DNA from: RUG420 sp045642465
GTDB taxonomy: Bacteria; Bacillota; Clostridia; Oscillospirales; Acutalibacteraceae
NCBI GenBank assembly: GCA_045642465.1
Contig: JAZUIY010000015.1
Location: 682,001-746,000, forward strand
Reading direction: 5' to 3'
Length of the DNA stretch: 64,000 bases
Position 1 is the stretch's first letter. Each line of letters begins with the position of its first letter. The translations under genes and the position numbers were made by a program. The notes under the pieces are model-generated. The model saw only the letters and a program-made list of their open reading frames with translations. It had not been told where the DNA came from and did not search any database. Shown piece after piece: positions 17,189-25,484 of the stretch.

Positions 17189-19264
17189 ATGCCTAGACAG
17201 GTATCTTTGGAAATGACCAGAAACATCGGTATCATGGCTCACATCGATGCCGGTAAGACCACCACGACCGAACGTATTCTGTACTACACCGGCGTTAACC
17301 ACAAGATTGGTGAAACCCATGATGGTGCAGCTACCATGGACTGGATGGCTCAGGAGCAGGAACGTGGTATTACCATTACTTCTGCTGCTACCACTTGTTT
17401 CTGGAAAGAACACAGAATTAACATCATCGACACCCCGGGCCACGTTGACTTCACTGCAGAAGTAGAACGTTCCCTGCGTGTATTGGACGGCTCTGTAACC
17501 GTACTTTCCGCTAAGGGCGGTGTTGAACCACAGTCTGAAACCGTATGGCGTCAGGCTGATAAATATGGCGTACCTCGTATGATCTACGTCAACAAAATGG
17601 ACATCATGGGCGCAGATTACTACAACGTAATCGAAATGATCCGTGAACGTCTGAAGGCCAACCCTGTTCCAATTCAGATCCCAATCGGCGCTGAAGCACA
17701 GTTCAAGGGTATCATTGACCTGATTACCATGAGAGCCGAAGTCTATTATGACGAAATCGGTAACGACGTACGCGATGAAGACATCCCAGACGATATGAAA
17801 GAGCTTGCTCAGAAGTATCACGATGAACTCATCGAAACCGTTGCTTCCTATGATGAAGAACTCATGGACAAATTCTTCAATGGGGAAGAACTCACCATTG
17901 ATGAAATTAAGGCTACCATCCGTAAGGGCACCATTGCCAACGACATGGTACCTGTAACTTGCGGTACTTCTTATAGAAACAAGGGTGTTCAGCCTCTGCT
18001 TGACGCCATTGTTGACTACATGCCGGCTCCGGTAGACGTACCTGCAATCAAGGGTATTAATCCTGATACTGACGAAGAAGAAGCTCGTGAATCCACCGAC
18101 AATGGCCCATTTGCAGCTCTTGCATTCAAGATTGCAACTGACCCATATGTAGGTAAGCTTTGCTTCTTCCGTGTATATTCCGGTATCGTTAATGCAGGTG
18201 AATCTGTACTTAACGCTACCAAGGATAAGAGCGAACGTATGGGCCGTATCCTGCAGATGCACGCCAACCATAGACAGGACCTTGACGTCTGCTATGCAGG
18301 TGACATCGCAGCTTGCGTAGGCGTAAAGAACACCACCACCGGTGACACGCTTTGTGATCCTAAGAACCCAATCATTCTCGAATCCATGGACTTCCCAGAT
18401 CCAGTTATCCGCGTAGCCATTGAACCGAAGACCCGTGCAGGTCAGGAAAAGATGGGTATTGCACTTGCTAAGCTGGCTGAAGAAGACCCAACCTTTAAGT
18501 GCTATACCGATGAAGAAACCGGCCAGACCATCATTGCTGGTATGGGCGAACTTCACTTGGAAATCATTGTTGACCGTCTGCTTCGTGAATTCAAAGTAGA
18601 AGCAAACGTAGGTCAGCCTCAGGTAGCTTACCGTGAAACCATTACTGCTCCTGCAGATGTTGCTTGCAAGTACAAGAGACAGTCCGGTGGTTCCGGTCAG
18701 TACGCTGATATTAAGATTAAAATTGAACCAAACCCAGGCAAGGGTTACGAATTCGTTAACGCTGTTGTCGGCGGTGCAATTCCGAAGGAATTCATTGCTC
18801 CTACCGAACAGGGTATCAAGAGCGCTATGAATAACGGTGTACTTGCAGGTTATAACGTAGAAGACGTCAAGGTTACTCTTTACGACGGTTCTTACCACGA
18901 AGTAGACTCCTCTGAAATGGCATTTAAGATCTGCGGATCTATGGCATTCAAGGATGCTATGAAGAAGGCTTCTCCGGTTCTTATGGAACCGATGATGAAG
19001 GTTAGCATTACCACTCCTGACGACTATGTTGGTGATGTAATTGGTGACGTTAACTCTCGTCGTGGTCTTGTTAAGGGTATGGAACCTGTTACCGGTGCAA
19101 CCCAGATTTCTGCAAATATTCCACTTGCAAACATGTTTGGTTACGCTACCGACCTTCGTTCTAAGACCCAGGGTCGTGCTCAGTACGTAATGGAACCATC
19201 CCATTACACTGAAGTTCCAAAGAGCATTTCTGAGGATATTATTACTGCCCGCGCTAAGAAATAA
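17189..19264 (+). CDS. fusA: Elongation factor G
   Basis: EF-G drives tRNA-mRNA translocation on the ribosome using GTP. In 691 residues the G1 loop (AHIDAGKTTTTERILYYTG), the switch regions (ERGITITSAATTCFW; DTPGHVDFTAEVERSLRVLD) and the NKMD base-recognition motif are intact. Domains II-V follow in the usual order. The length is that of canonical EF-G rather than the FusA2/TetM-like paralogues. Ribosome-binding site GGAGG lies 6 bases before the ATG. tuf follows after 102 bases containing a promoter. Confidence 0.98.
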   Translation: MPRQVSLEMTRNIGIMAHIDAGKTTTTERILYYTGVNHKIGETHDGAATMDWMAQEQERGITITSAATTCFWKEHRINIIDTPGHVDFTAEVERSLRVLDGSVTVLSAKGGVEPQSETVWRQADKYGVPRMIYVNKMDIMGADYYNVIEMIRERLKANPVPIQIPIGAEAQFKGIIDLITMRAEVYYDEIGNDVRDEDIPDDMKELAQKYHDELIETVASYDEELMDKFFNGEELTIDEIKATIRKGTIANDMVPVTCGTSYRNKGVQPLLDAIVDYMPAPVDVPAIKGINPDTDEEEARESTDNGPFAALAFKIATDPYVGKLCFFRVYSGIVNAGESVLNATKDKSERMGRILQMHANHRQDLDVCYAGDIAACVGVKNTTTGDTLCDPKNPIILESMDFPDPVIRVAIEPKTRAGQEKMGIALAKLAEEDPTFKCYTDEETGQTIIAGMGELHLEIIVDRLLREFKVEANVGQPQVAYRETITAPADVACKYKRQSGGSGQYADIKIKIEPNPGKGYEFVNAVVGGAIPKEFIAPTEQGIKSAMNNGVLAGYNVEDVKVTLYDGSYHEVDSSEMAFKICGSMAFKDAMKKASPVLMEPMMKVSITTPDDYVGDVIGDVNSRRGLVKGMEPVTGATQISANIPLANMFGYATDLRSKTQGRAQYVMEPSHYTEVPKSISEDIITARAKK

Positions 19265-19277
19265 GAAGGCTGGTTTT

Positions 19278-19311
19278 GGCGCTTGCTTAAAAGCGCCGTA
19301 ATTGGTACAAT
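19278..19311 (+). promoter_or_regulatory. tuf promoter overlapping a hairpin
   Basis: TTGCTT and TACAAT are separated by 17 bases (19283-19311). The -35 overlaps the 3' end of the left arm and the loop of a perfect 7-base hairpin GGCGCTT/AAGCGCC (19278-19297). It gives tuf a transcript separate from fusA. Confidence 0.65.
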
Positions 19312-19366
19312 ATTTAAGTATTTTGAGACGATTATGAAATCGCATTTTTAAAGGAGGAAACCCCCC

Positions 19367-20566
19367 ATGGCAAAAGAACATTTTAACAGATCTAAGCCAC
19401 ACGTAAACATTGGTACCATCGGTCACGTTGACCATGGTAAAACCACTCTGACCGCTGCTATTACCAAGACTCTCGCAATGAAGGGCTATGCTAAGTTCGA
19501 AGATTACTCCGCAATCGATAAGGCTCCAGAAGAAAGAGAACGTGGTATTACTATCAACACCGCTCACGTTGAGTATGAAACTGACAACCGTCACTATGCT
19601 CACGTTGACTGCCCGGGCCACGCCGACTACATCAAGAACATGATTACCGGTGCTGCTCAGATGGACGGTGCTATCATCGTTATCGCTGCTACTGATGGTC
19701 CTATGGCTCAGACCAAGGAACATCTTCTCCTTGCTCGTCAGGTAGGCGTTCCAGCAATCATCGTATTCCTGAACAAGGTTGACCAGGTAGATGACCCAGA
19801 ACTTCTTGAACTCGTAGAAATGGAAGTTCGTGAAACCCTCGCTGAATATGAATTCGACGATGCTTGCCCAATCATCGCAGGTTCCGCTCTTCAGGCTCTT
19901 GAATATGAAGGCGGTGACATCGACGCTGACGTTCTCAAGCCAATCTGGGAACTCATGGACGCTGTAGACGAATACATCCCAACTCCAGACCGTAAGGCTG
20001 ACCTTCCATTCCTTATGCCTGTAGAAGACGTATTCACCATCACCGGTCGTGGTACCGTTGCTACTGGTAGAGTAGAACGTGGCCAGCTCCGTATGGGCGA
20101 AGAAATTGAAATCGTTGGTCTTAAGGACGAAAAGACCAAGACCGTTTGCACCGGTATTGAAATGTTCCGTAAGATCCTTGACTACGCTGAAGCAGGCGAT
20201 AACATCGGTTGTCTTCTTCGTGGTATCGACCGTAAGGGCATCGAACGTGGCCAGGTACTTTGCCAGCCAGGTTCCATCAACCCACACACCAAGTTCCACG
20301 GCCAGGTTTACGTACTGACCAAGGACGAAGGTGGCCGTCATACTCCATTCTTCGATAACTATCGTCCACAGTTCTATTTCAGAACCACCGACGTTACCGG
20401 CGTTATCGCTCTTCCAGAAGGCACTGAAATGTGCATGCCTGGCGACAACGTAGAAATGGACGTTGAACTGATCACCCCAATCGCTATTGAAGAAGGTCTT
20501 CGTTTCGCTATCCGTGAAGGTGGCCGTACCGTAGGTTCCGGCGTTGTTACCGGCATCAACGAATAA
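19367..20566 (+). CDS. tuf: Elongation factor Tu
   Basis: EF-Tu delivers aminoacyl-tRNA to the ribosome. In 399 residues the GTPase motifs are GHVDHGKTTLTAAI, DCPGHADYIKNMITG and NKVDQVDD, followed by two beta-barrel domains. The His of the DCPGHADY block that activates GTP hydrolysis is present. AAAGGAGG lies 8 bases upstream of ATG. Codon use is strongly biased, as expected for a very highly expressed gene. It ends the str cluster and is followed by a strong terminator. Confidence 0.98.
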   Translation: MAKEHFNRSKPHVNIGTIGHVDHGKTTLTAAITKTLAMKGYAKFEDYSAIDKAPEERERGITINTAHVEYETDNRHYAHVDCPGHADYIKNMITGAAQMDGAIIVIAATDGPMAQTKEHLLLARQVGVPAIIVFLNKVDQVDDPELLELVEMEVRETLAEYEFDDACPIIAGSALQALEYEGGDIDADVLKPIWELMDAVDEYIPTPDRKADLPFLMPVEDVFTITGRGTVATGRVERGQLRMGEEIEIVGLKDEKTKTVCTGIEMFRKILDYAEAGDNIGCLLRGIDRKGIERGQVLCQPGSINPHTKFHGQVYVLTKDEGGRHTPFFDNYRPQFYFRTTDVTGVIALPEGTEMCMPGDNVEMDVELITPIAIEEGLRFAIREGGRTVGSGVVTGINE

Positions 20567-20595
20567 TTCGTAGCGAAGTAACAATCTAACAAAAA

Positions 20596-20628
20596 ACACC
20601 CGCACACTATGTGCGGGTGTCTTTTTTT
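20596..20628 (+). terminator. Terminator after tuf
   Basis: A 10-base perfect stem (ACACCCGCAC / GTGCGGGTGT) with a 5-base loop is followed by seven Ts. Confidence 0.93.
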
Positions 20629-20768
20629 GTCTTTAGTACAAAGGAAAGCCCAAAGAATTAGGCATATTGTCAATGGTGTTGTACGATAAAATAAGATAAA
20701 CTGAAGGCGAGAAGGGGGAAAAGAAAGGCTGAAAAAGGAAAGACATTTTACTGTTGGAGGTAATTTTT

Positions 20769-20843
20769 ATGGGACTTATTATTGAGACTATCATTTGGTT
20801 CTTTGCAAATTTAATCTTCGATTGGCACTTTTTCCTTTTCTAA
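20769..20843 (+). CDS. Tiny hydrophobic membrane peptide, 24 residues
   Basis: A short reading frame of 24 codons beginning MGLIIETIIW and ending HFFLF. It is almost entirely Leu/Ile/Phe/Trp, with Glu6 and Asp18 the only acidic residues, and would form a single membrane helix. It is supported by a strong GGAGG at 20756-20760, 8 bases before the ATG. It lies between the tuf terminator and a second such frame 61 bases downstream, in a stretch with no other coding potential. I do not recognise the family. It could be a membrane-acting peptide (toxin-like, or a small subunit or regulator of a membrane protein); no function is claimed. A promoter is not clear; a weak TTAGGC-18-TACGAT is possible at 20658-20687. 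Confidence 0.6.
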   Translation: MGLIIETIIWFFANLIFDWHFFLF

Positions 20844-20904
20844 GATGAAAATCGCATAAGTAACCTCATTCACAAAATCATCAATTATCATTGGGAGGTA
20901 CATC

Positions 20905-20973
20905 ATGTTTGAATTAATTCTTTGGGGCCTTTGGACCGCATTTGAACTTTTCTTAGGAATTATTGTTTTCTAA
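20905..20973 (+). CDS. Tiny hydrophobic membrane peptide, 22 residues
   Basis: A second short frame of 22 codons beginning MFELILWGLW and ending GIIVF, again one hydrophobic helix carrying two glutamates (Glu3, Glu14) and two Trp. GGGAGG (20893-20898) lies 6 bases before the ATG. It shares with the previous peptide its length, composition, aromatic content and -F ending, suggesting a related tandem pair on one short transcript. A strong terminator follows 20 bases after its stop. Family unknown; no function is claimed. Confidence 0.6.
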   Translation: MFELILWGLWTAFELFLGIIVF

Positions 20974-20986
20974 AAATTTTATGCAT

Positions 20987-21026
20987 AAAAAAACAGTCCT
21001 GTCGGGGAATGACAGGACTGTTTTTT
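20987..21026 (+). terminator. Strong terminator after the two small peptides
   Basis: A 10-base perfect stem (CAGTCCTGTC / GACAGGACTG) with a 7-base loop, flanked by A and T tracts. It closes the small transcript before the hydrolase gene. Confidence 0.93.
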
Positions 21027-21037
21027 GTTGCTTTTTA

Positions 21038-21065
21038 TAGACAATCTGGCGTTTTTGGATATAGA
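21038..21065 (+). promoter_or_regulatory. Promoter of the alpha/beta hydrolase gene
   Basis: TAGACA and TATAGA are separated by 16 bases, directly after the preceding terminator. Confidence 0.5.
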
Positions 21066-21103
21066 ATAAATCCAGATACCATCATAGAAAAGGAGAAAAT
21101 AGT

Positions 21104-22066
21104 ATGGCAATCGTAAAAAAAGAAGCAACCTTCAAATCCACCTGCCCAGAAGATATTAACATTTATTATGCTATCTGGCAGGATGACGCAGTGAAGCCGA
21201 TTGGTGTTATTCAGTTAACCCATGGCTGGGGGGAACATATCAACCGTTATGAACCAATGATTCACTTCCTTTGCAAGAATGGTTACATTTGCGCAGGACA
21301 GGACCACATTGGCCATGGTAGAACAGCCGGGGTTGCTAAAATTGGCATTTACCCTTATCAAGCTGCAGACTACATGGTAGAAGACATGTATGAACTTTAC
21401 AAGATTGTTCACGGTCTGTATCCAGAACTGCCATACATGCTCTATGGCCACAGCCTGGGTTCTATGATGGCCAGAACGTATCTGACCCAGCATGGCGCAG
21501 ACTTGACGGCTGCCATTATTTGCGGCACCGTAATTATGCCTGGCTTTGCCTACAAGGCAGATGAACTTCTTTACGCTGTTGCTAAGTTCTTTAGCCCGAA
21601 CTTCAAAAAGATCTGCAAGGCTTATGACAAGAAGTTTGAAAAAGACCCGCCAAGAGAAAAGGCTTCGGATGAAAAACCACAGGGACTGGACTGGGTTATG
21701 GCCTGCTGGCTTTCCTTTGACCAGGATAACATTCAGAAGTACTATGTTGACCCGTACATTGGTGTAGCAGTAGACCCAAGTGTACTAAACATGCTTCCTG
21801 CAGTATTCAATGCAGCTAAGACCGGTTGGCAGGAAACCTTCCCGAAGGAATTGCCGGTATTCTTCATGTCCGGTATGGAAGATATTTGCGGTCTTTTCTC
21901 TGTTCAGCCTAGACTGTGCCACTTAAAGCGCAAAGCCATCGGCGGCAATTCCAAGCTGAAGATTTATCATCATGCTATGCATGAAGTTCATAATGAAGCC
22001 CGCATTGCTGATGAAGTATTCCATGATATTTTGAATTTCTTCAACCAGTACAACCCAAATAAATAA
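21104..22066 (+). CDS. Alpha/beta hydrolase, monoglyceride lipase/lysophospholipase type
   Basis: A 320-residue serine hydrolase resembling the PldB/monoacylglycerol lipase group. The oxyanion loop LTHGWGEHINRY, the nucleophile elbow YGHSLGSMMAR (Ser117), a probable acid residue in FFMSGMEDICG and a late histidine in the YHHAMHEVHNE block are visible. There is no signal peptide, so it acts inside the cell. The substrate is probably a monoglyceride or lysophospholipid, by family only. AAAAGGAG lies about 8 bases before ATG. It is monocistronic, with its own promoter and terminator, and faces a second lipolytic gene. Confidence 0.85.
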   Translation: MAIVKKEATFKSTCPEDINIYYAIWQDDAVKPIGVIQLTHGWGEHINRYEPMIHFLCKNGYICAGQDHIGHGRTAGVAKIGIYPYQAADYMVEDMYELYKIVHGLYPELPYMLYGHSLGSMMARTYLTQHGADLTAAIICGTVIMPGFAYKADELLYAVAKFFSPNFKKICKAYDKKFEKDPPREKASDEKPQGLDWVMACWLSFDQDNIQKYYVDPYIGVAVDPSVLNMLPAVFNAAKTGWQETFPKELPVFFMSGMEDICGLFSVQPRLCHLKRKAIGGNSKLKIYHHAMHEVHNEARIADEVFHDILNFFNQYNPNK

Positions 22067-22074
22067 GACATAAA

Positions 22075-22105
22075 AAGAGCTCCCCAGAGGGGAGCTCTTT
22101 TTTTT
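22075..22105. terminator. Bidirectional terminator between the two lipolytic genes
   Basis: An 11-base perfect stem (AAGAGCTCCCC / GGGGAGCTCTT) with a 3-base loop, followed by a long T run on the + strand and preceded by As that serve the - strand. Confidence 0.93.
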
Positions 22106-22122
22106 GTTTGTCTGATGACAGC

Positions 22123-23334
22123 TTAGTCTTCTAAGGACTGAAGCATGTCACAATGAGCTTTCCAATAATCCTTGTAAGGCTTAGATTTGCCAGGGCCAAT
22201 ATAGGTCAGAGAGCCGCCGATTACGGTGCCGTGGTCAGCAGAGTAGTCAGGCATGGTGTACCAGATACCCTTCTTGATTTCCTTGGCATCTTTGTAGAAT
22301 TCGTGCGGTTCCTTCTGTGGGAAACGAGCGGATTCCAGTGGAACAAGGCCGTCGTTTGGACGCCAGTTTTCGTTGATTTCATAACCGCCAATATTGCCAA
22401 GTGGGAACTTACCCATAACCTTAGCAAATGGAATGAAGGCGAAGATCATGATCTTGTCACGAATCTGGAATTCTGGGTTTTCCGGATCTGGTTTGGTACC
22501 CTTACCGGCAATGCTGAAGTAGTAAGCCTGTGGAATTGGATACAGATGTTCGTTGATTTTAGCAGCTTCGTCAATGCGAAGGTTGTCATAAACGTTATCC
22601 TTATATTTGAATACGTTCTTCATGCCCTTCAGCTGTTCCTTGGTGAAGAGGAGATGCTTCTTGAAGGTTGGATCTCCAGGAGCTTTGTTGAGACCGAACT
22701 GTTCCATGTGAACGTCGTAAATGCCGATACCGCCAAGGTTAGCAACTAAGGTAACAGCAGCAGTAGCAATGGCTTTTACGCCAACCATCATTTTTGGGAA
22801 TGCGTGAACGAAGGTAGTACCGTCATGTGGGGCGGAGATACCGGTAACGGTCATAACCCAGTTGCCGTGGCCGCCTGCAAACAGAGGGGACAGTTCGTCT
22901 TTCGGGGTTGCGTTACGTTCTGCTTCACAGCCAGAATCCAAGAGAGAAGCAAGCATACGGATGGTAGCGCCGCCGAAGGAGTGACCCAGCAGGTGAATCT
23001 TTTTGATGCCGCCGTCAGCCATTGGCTGGCCCCAGCCTTCAAAGAGAGGCTTGTCAAAGGTACGGCCGAAACGAGCGTGGCCATGTGCCTTGGAGTGAGC
23101 TTCACCATAGTCTACGGTGCCGCCAACCAACTGTGCATACAGTTCACAAGCGCGGTCCCAAGCGGAACCGAGAGGACCTACCTGAGGAGCATAAGCTTCT
23201 ACGCCGGAGTCTCTCATCTGCTGAACCAGGTTGCCGCATACCATGCCCCAGTAAGGGAGCTTGTACAGGCCTTCACATTCGCCCCAGCCCATCATGCCGT
23301 GAACAAAGATAAATGGGTATTTGTTTTTGTACAT
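22123..23334 (-). CDS. Triacylglycerol lipase of the Geobacillus/Staphylococcus type, no signal peptide
   Basis: A 403-residue lipase close to family I.5/I.6 (Geobacillus L1, staphylococcal lipases). The block WDRACELYAQLVGGTVDYG plus AHSKAHGHARFGRT carries Asp60, His80 and His86, matching zinc ligands Asp61, His81 and His87 of L1. The nucleophile is Ser119 in GHSFGGATIRM; a catalytic Asp in RPNDGLVPLE and a His in SADHGTVIGG are in place. Unlike the secreted relatives it starts directly at the core (MYKNKYPFIFVHGMMGWG) with no export signal, so it is either cytoplasmic or exported another way. GAGGAA precedes the ATG. It is convergent with the hydrolase gene and divergent from miaB. Confidence 0.9.
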   Translation of the reverse strand: MYKNKYPFIFVHGMMGWGECEGLYKLPYWGMVCGNLVQQMRDSGVEAYAPQVGPLGSAWDRACELYAQLVGGTVDYGEAHSKAHGHARFGRTFDKPLFEGWGQPMADGGIKKIHLLGHSFGGATIRMLASLLDSGCEAERNATPKDELSPLFAGGHGNWVMTVTGISAPHDGTTFVHAFPKMMVGVKAIATAAVTLVANLGGIGIYDVHMEQFGLNKAPGDPTFKKHLLFTKEQLKGMKNVFKYKDNVYDNLRIDEAAKINEHLYPIPQAYYFSIAGKGTKPDPENPEFQIRDKIMIFAFIPFAKVMGKFPLGNIGGYEINENWRPNDGLVPLESARFPQKEPHEFYKDAKEIKKGIWYTMPDYSADHGTVIGGSLTYIGPGKSKPYKDYWKAHCDMLQSLED

Positions 23335-23510
23335 AGGTTATTCCTCATTTCCTCTGGAGCTTAGCGGTTCACTCCATTTATTTTTCTCCATTATACTATA
23401 CGATTTGTAACTGAAACTACCCTGAATTTAATTGACTCGCTTTTCTTATCCTTTGGGCGATTTAGCAACTTAGTTTCTTTCCGACGTCTCTTTTTTTCCA
23501 GTTGCTTCTG

Positions 23511-23519
23511 TGGTATAAT
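23511..23519 (+). promoter_or_regulatory. Extended -10 promoter upstream of miaB
   Basis: TGGTATAAT is an extended -10 (TG-n-TATAAT) without a good -35; it lies 30 bases before the miaB ATG. Confidence 0.55.
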
Positions 23520-23548
23520 TTTTAGGCTATTTTAGTAAAAGGAGAAGT

Positions 23549-24967
23549 ATGCCCGTGGCAATTTCCGAAGCGCAAATCCAGGAACAATTTGACTATATGA
23601 CAAGGGATAAGCAGTTGCTGCTTGACCGCTTTGGTGGCAGGGGCGCAAAGGCCTACACCCGTACCTTTGGCTGCCAGGGAAATGTGGCTGAAGGGGAACG
23701 GATTGACGGAATTTTGGAAGCCATCGGCTTTGACTTTACGGATGACCCGAAAGAAGCAGACTTTATCCTTTACAACACCTGCTGCGTGAGAGAACACGCC
23801 GAAGAGCGCGTGTTTGGCAACTTGGGCAGGTTCAAAAAACTGAAAGACGAGAATCCAAATCTGATAATCTGCGTCTGCGGATGCATGGCTCAGGAAGACC
23901 ATGTGGCAGAGCGCATCAAGAAGAACTTTAAATATGTGGATTTGGTGTTTGGAACCCATGTGCAGTATAAACTGCCGGAGTTTTTATACCGCTTATTCAC
24001 GGGAGAAGAACGGGTGTTCTGCTTAGAGGAAAACCATTCTGTAGCCGAGGGCTTCCCGCTAAAGCGCACCAATTCCCTAAAGGCGTTCCTGCCCATTTCC
24101 TATGGCTGCAACAACTTCTGTACCTACTGCATTGTGCCTTATGTCCGCGGCAGGGAACGGAGCCGTGCCTATGAGGACATCATGAAGGATGCCCGGGACT
24201 TGGTTTCCAAAGGAATGAAGGAAATTATGCTCATTGGCCAGAACGTCAATTCCTATGGCAATGACTTCGGAGAAACCAATTTGTTTTCCCGGCTCTTACA
24301 GGATATCAACGACATTCCGGGAGACTTTTTAATCCGCTTCATGACGTCCCATCCAAAGGACTGCTCCTTTGAACTCTTAGATACTATGGCCCGCTGTGAA
24401 AAGGTGGAACGCCACCTGCACCTGCCGTTCCAAAGCGGCAACGACCGGGTACTGAAGGCCATGAACCGTCACTACGACAGAGCCAGATACTTAGAAGTGG
24501 TGGCATATGCTAAGAAAGTTATGCCGGACCTGTCTTTAACGTCTGACGTTATTGTTGGGTTCCCGGGAGAAACTCACGAAGAATTTTTAGACACTGTATC
24601 GCTCATAAAGGAAGTAGAATTTACCTCTCTTTACACCTTTATTTACTCCCCGAGAGTGGGGACGCCGGGGGCAAAGATGGAGGACCCGATTTCCCACGAA
24701 ATGAAGCAGCAGTGGTTTGAAGAACTCCTGTTCCAACAAGAACAGATTGCTGCGGAACGCTCCGCCAAAACAAAGGGAGAAACCTTCCGGGTGCTGGCTG
24801 AGGGAAGAAGCAAAAATGGCCGCATTAACGGCCGCACCTCCGGCAACGTCATGATTGAATTTGACGGACCGGACGAACTCATTGGTACCTTTTGCAATGT
24901 CACCGTGACAGAACCTTTGACTTGGGTGCTGCGCGGGGAACTTGCTGATGAAATAAAAATGGGCTAA
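23549..24967 (+). CDS. miaB: tRNA-2-methylthio-N6-dimethylallyladenosine synthase
   Basis: MiaB is a radical-SAM methylthiotransferase that adds a methylthio group to i6A37 of tRNAs reading UNN codons. In 472 residues the N-terminal MTTase domain carries three cluster cysteines (TFGCQGN, NTCCVRE, VCGCMAQ). The radical-SAM motif CNNFCTYC follows, with PYVRGRERSR beside it, and a C-terminal TRAM domain (about 400-465) ends the protein. The family's FGCQMN is FGCQGN here, a mild change. AAAAGGAG lies about 6 bases before ATG 23549. It heads miaB-ylbF-mutS-mutL, an order also found in Bacillus (ymcB-ymcA-(cotE)-mutS-mutL). Confidence 0.95.
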   Translation: MPVAISEAQIQEQFDYMTRDKQLLLDRFGGRGAKAYTRTFGCQGNVAEGERIDGILEAIGFDFTDDPKEADFILYNTCCVREHAEERVFGNLGRFKKLKDENPNLIICVCGCMAQEDHVAERIKKNFKYVDLVFGTHVQYKLPEFLYRLFTGEERVFCLEENHSVAEGFPLKRTNSLKAFLPISYGCNNFCTYCIVPYVRGRERSRAYEDIMKDARDLVSKGMKEIMLIGQNVNSYGNDFGETNLFSRLLQDINDIPGDFLIRFMTSHPKDCSFELLDTMARCEKVERHLHLPFQSGNDRVLKAMNRHYDRARYLEVVAYAKKVMPDLSLTSDVIVGFPGETHEEFLDTVSLIKEVEFTSLYTFIYSPRVGTPGAKMEDPISHEMKQQWFEELLFQQEQIAAERSAKTKGETFRVLAEGRSKNGRINGRTSGNVMIEFDGPDELIGTFCNVTVTEPLTWVLRGELADEIKMG

Positions 24968-24989
24968 CGCCCTTTAAAGGAGAATACAC

Positions 24990-25412
24990 ATGGATGTAAT
25001 TGAACTTGCCAGAAATCTTGGCGCTGCACTGCAGGAAGACGAACGTTATTTGAAGTATGCCGAAGCTTCTAAGGCTACCCAGGAAGACCAGGCTCTTAAC
25101 GAAAAAGTAGCTATTATTCAGACCCTTCAGGCCGCTTATCAGGGCGAGGCTTCCAAGCCGGACGCTGACCAGGCTGCACTGCAGAAGATTGATGAACAGT
25201 TCCAGTCTGTTTACGGTGAAATGATGGCTATGCCGAGCATGCAGACCTTCAACGAAGCCAGAAATGAACTGGACGGTCTCATGAATTACATTACCCAGAT
25301 TCTTTACCTTTGCATTAACGGTGAGGATCCGGCTACTTGTGAACCACAGCAGGGTTGCGGCGGCAATTGCGGCTCCTGCGGTTGTGATGGGGACTGCAGT
25401 TCCTGCAACTAA
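24990..25412 (+). CDS. YlbF/YmcA family protein with Cys-rich C-terminus
   Basis: A 140-residue, mainly helical protein of the YlbF/YmcA (RicA/RicF) family. Residues 1-110 form the helical domain, and the last 25 residues hold seven cysteines in CxxxC/CxxC spacings (GCGGNCGSCGCDGDC and a final SSC). In Bacillus, RicA, RicF and RicT form an Fe-S-containing complex that stimulates RNA processing by RNase Y. Its position between miaB and mutS is that of ymcA (RicA), while a Cys-bearing tail recalls YlbF (RicF), so orthology is left open. Metal or Fe-S binding by the tail is inferred. A clear AAAGGAG site precedes the ATG. Confidence 0.82.
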   Translation: MDVIELARNLGAALQEDERYLKYAEASKATQEDQALNEKVAIIQTLQAAYQGEASKPDADQAALQKIDEQFQSVYGEMMAMPSMQTFNEARNELDGLMNYITQILYLCINGEDPATCEPQQGCGGNCGSCGCDGDCSSCN

Positions 25413-25484
25413 ATGAGGGCGTTCCATAGGGACGCATTTAAAGTAAGCTAAATTCGTTTGAAATGTAAGTTTGAGGTGGAACCT

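Noticed and set aside
25458..25484. TTG 25458 as mutS start
   Set aside because: No ribosome-binding site, and the family N-terminus begins at the GTG with GAGGTGG before it.
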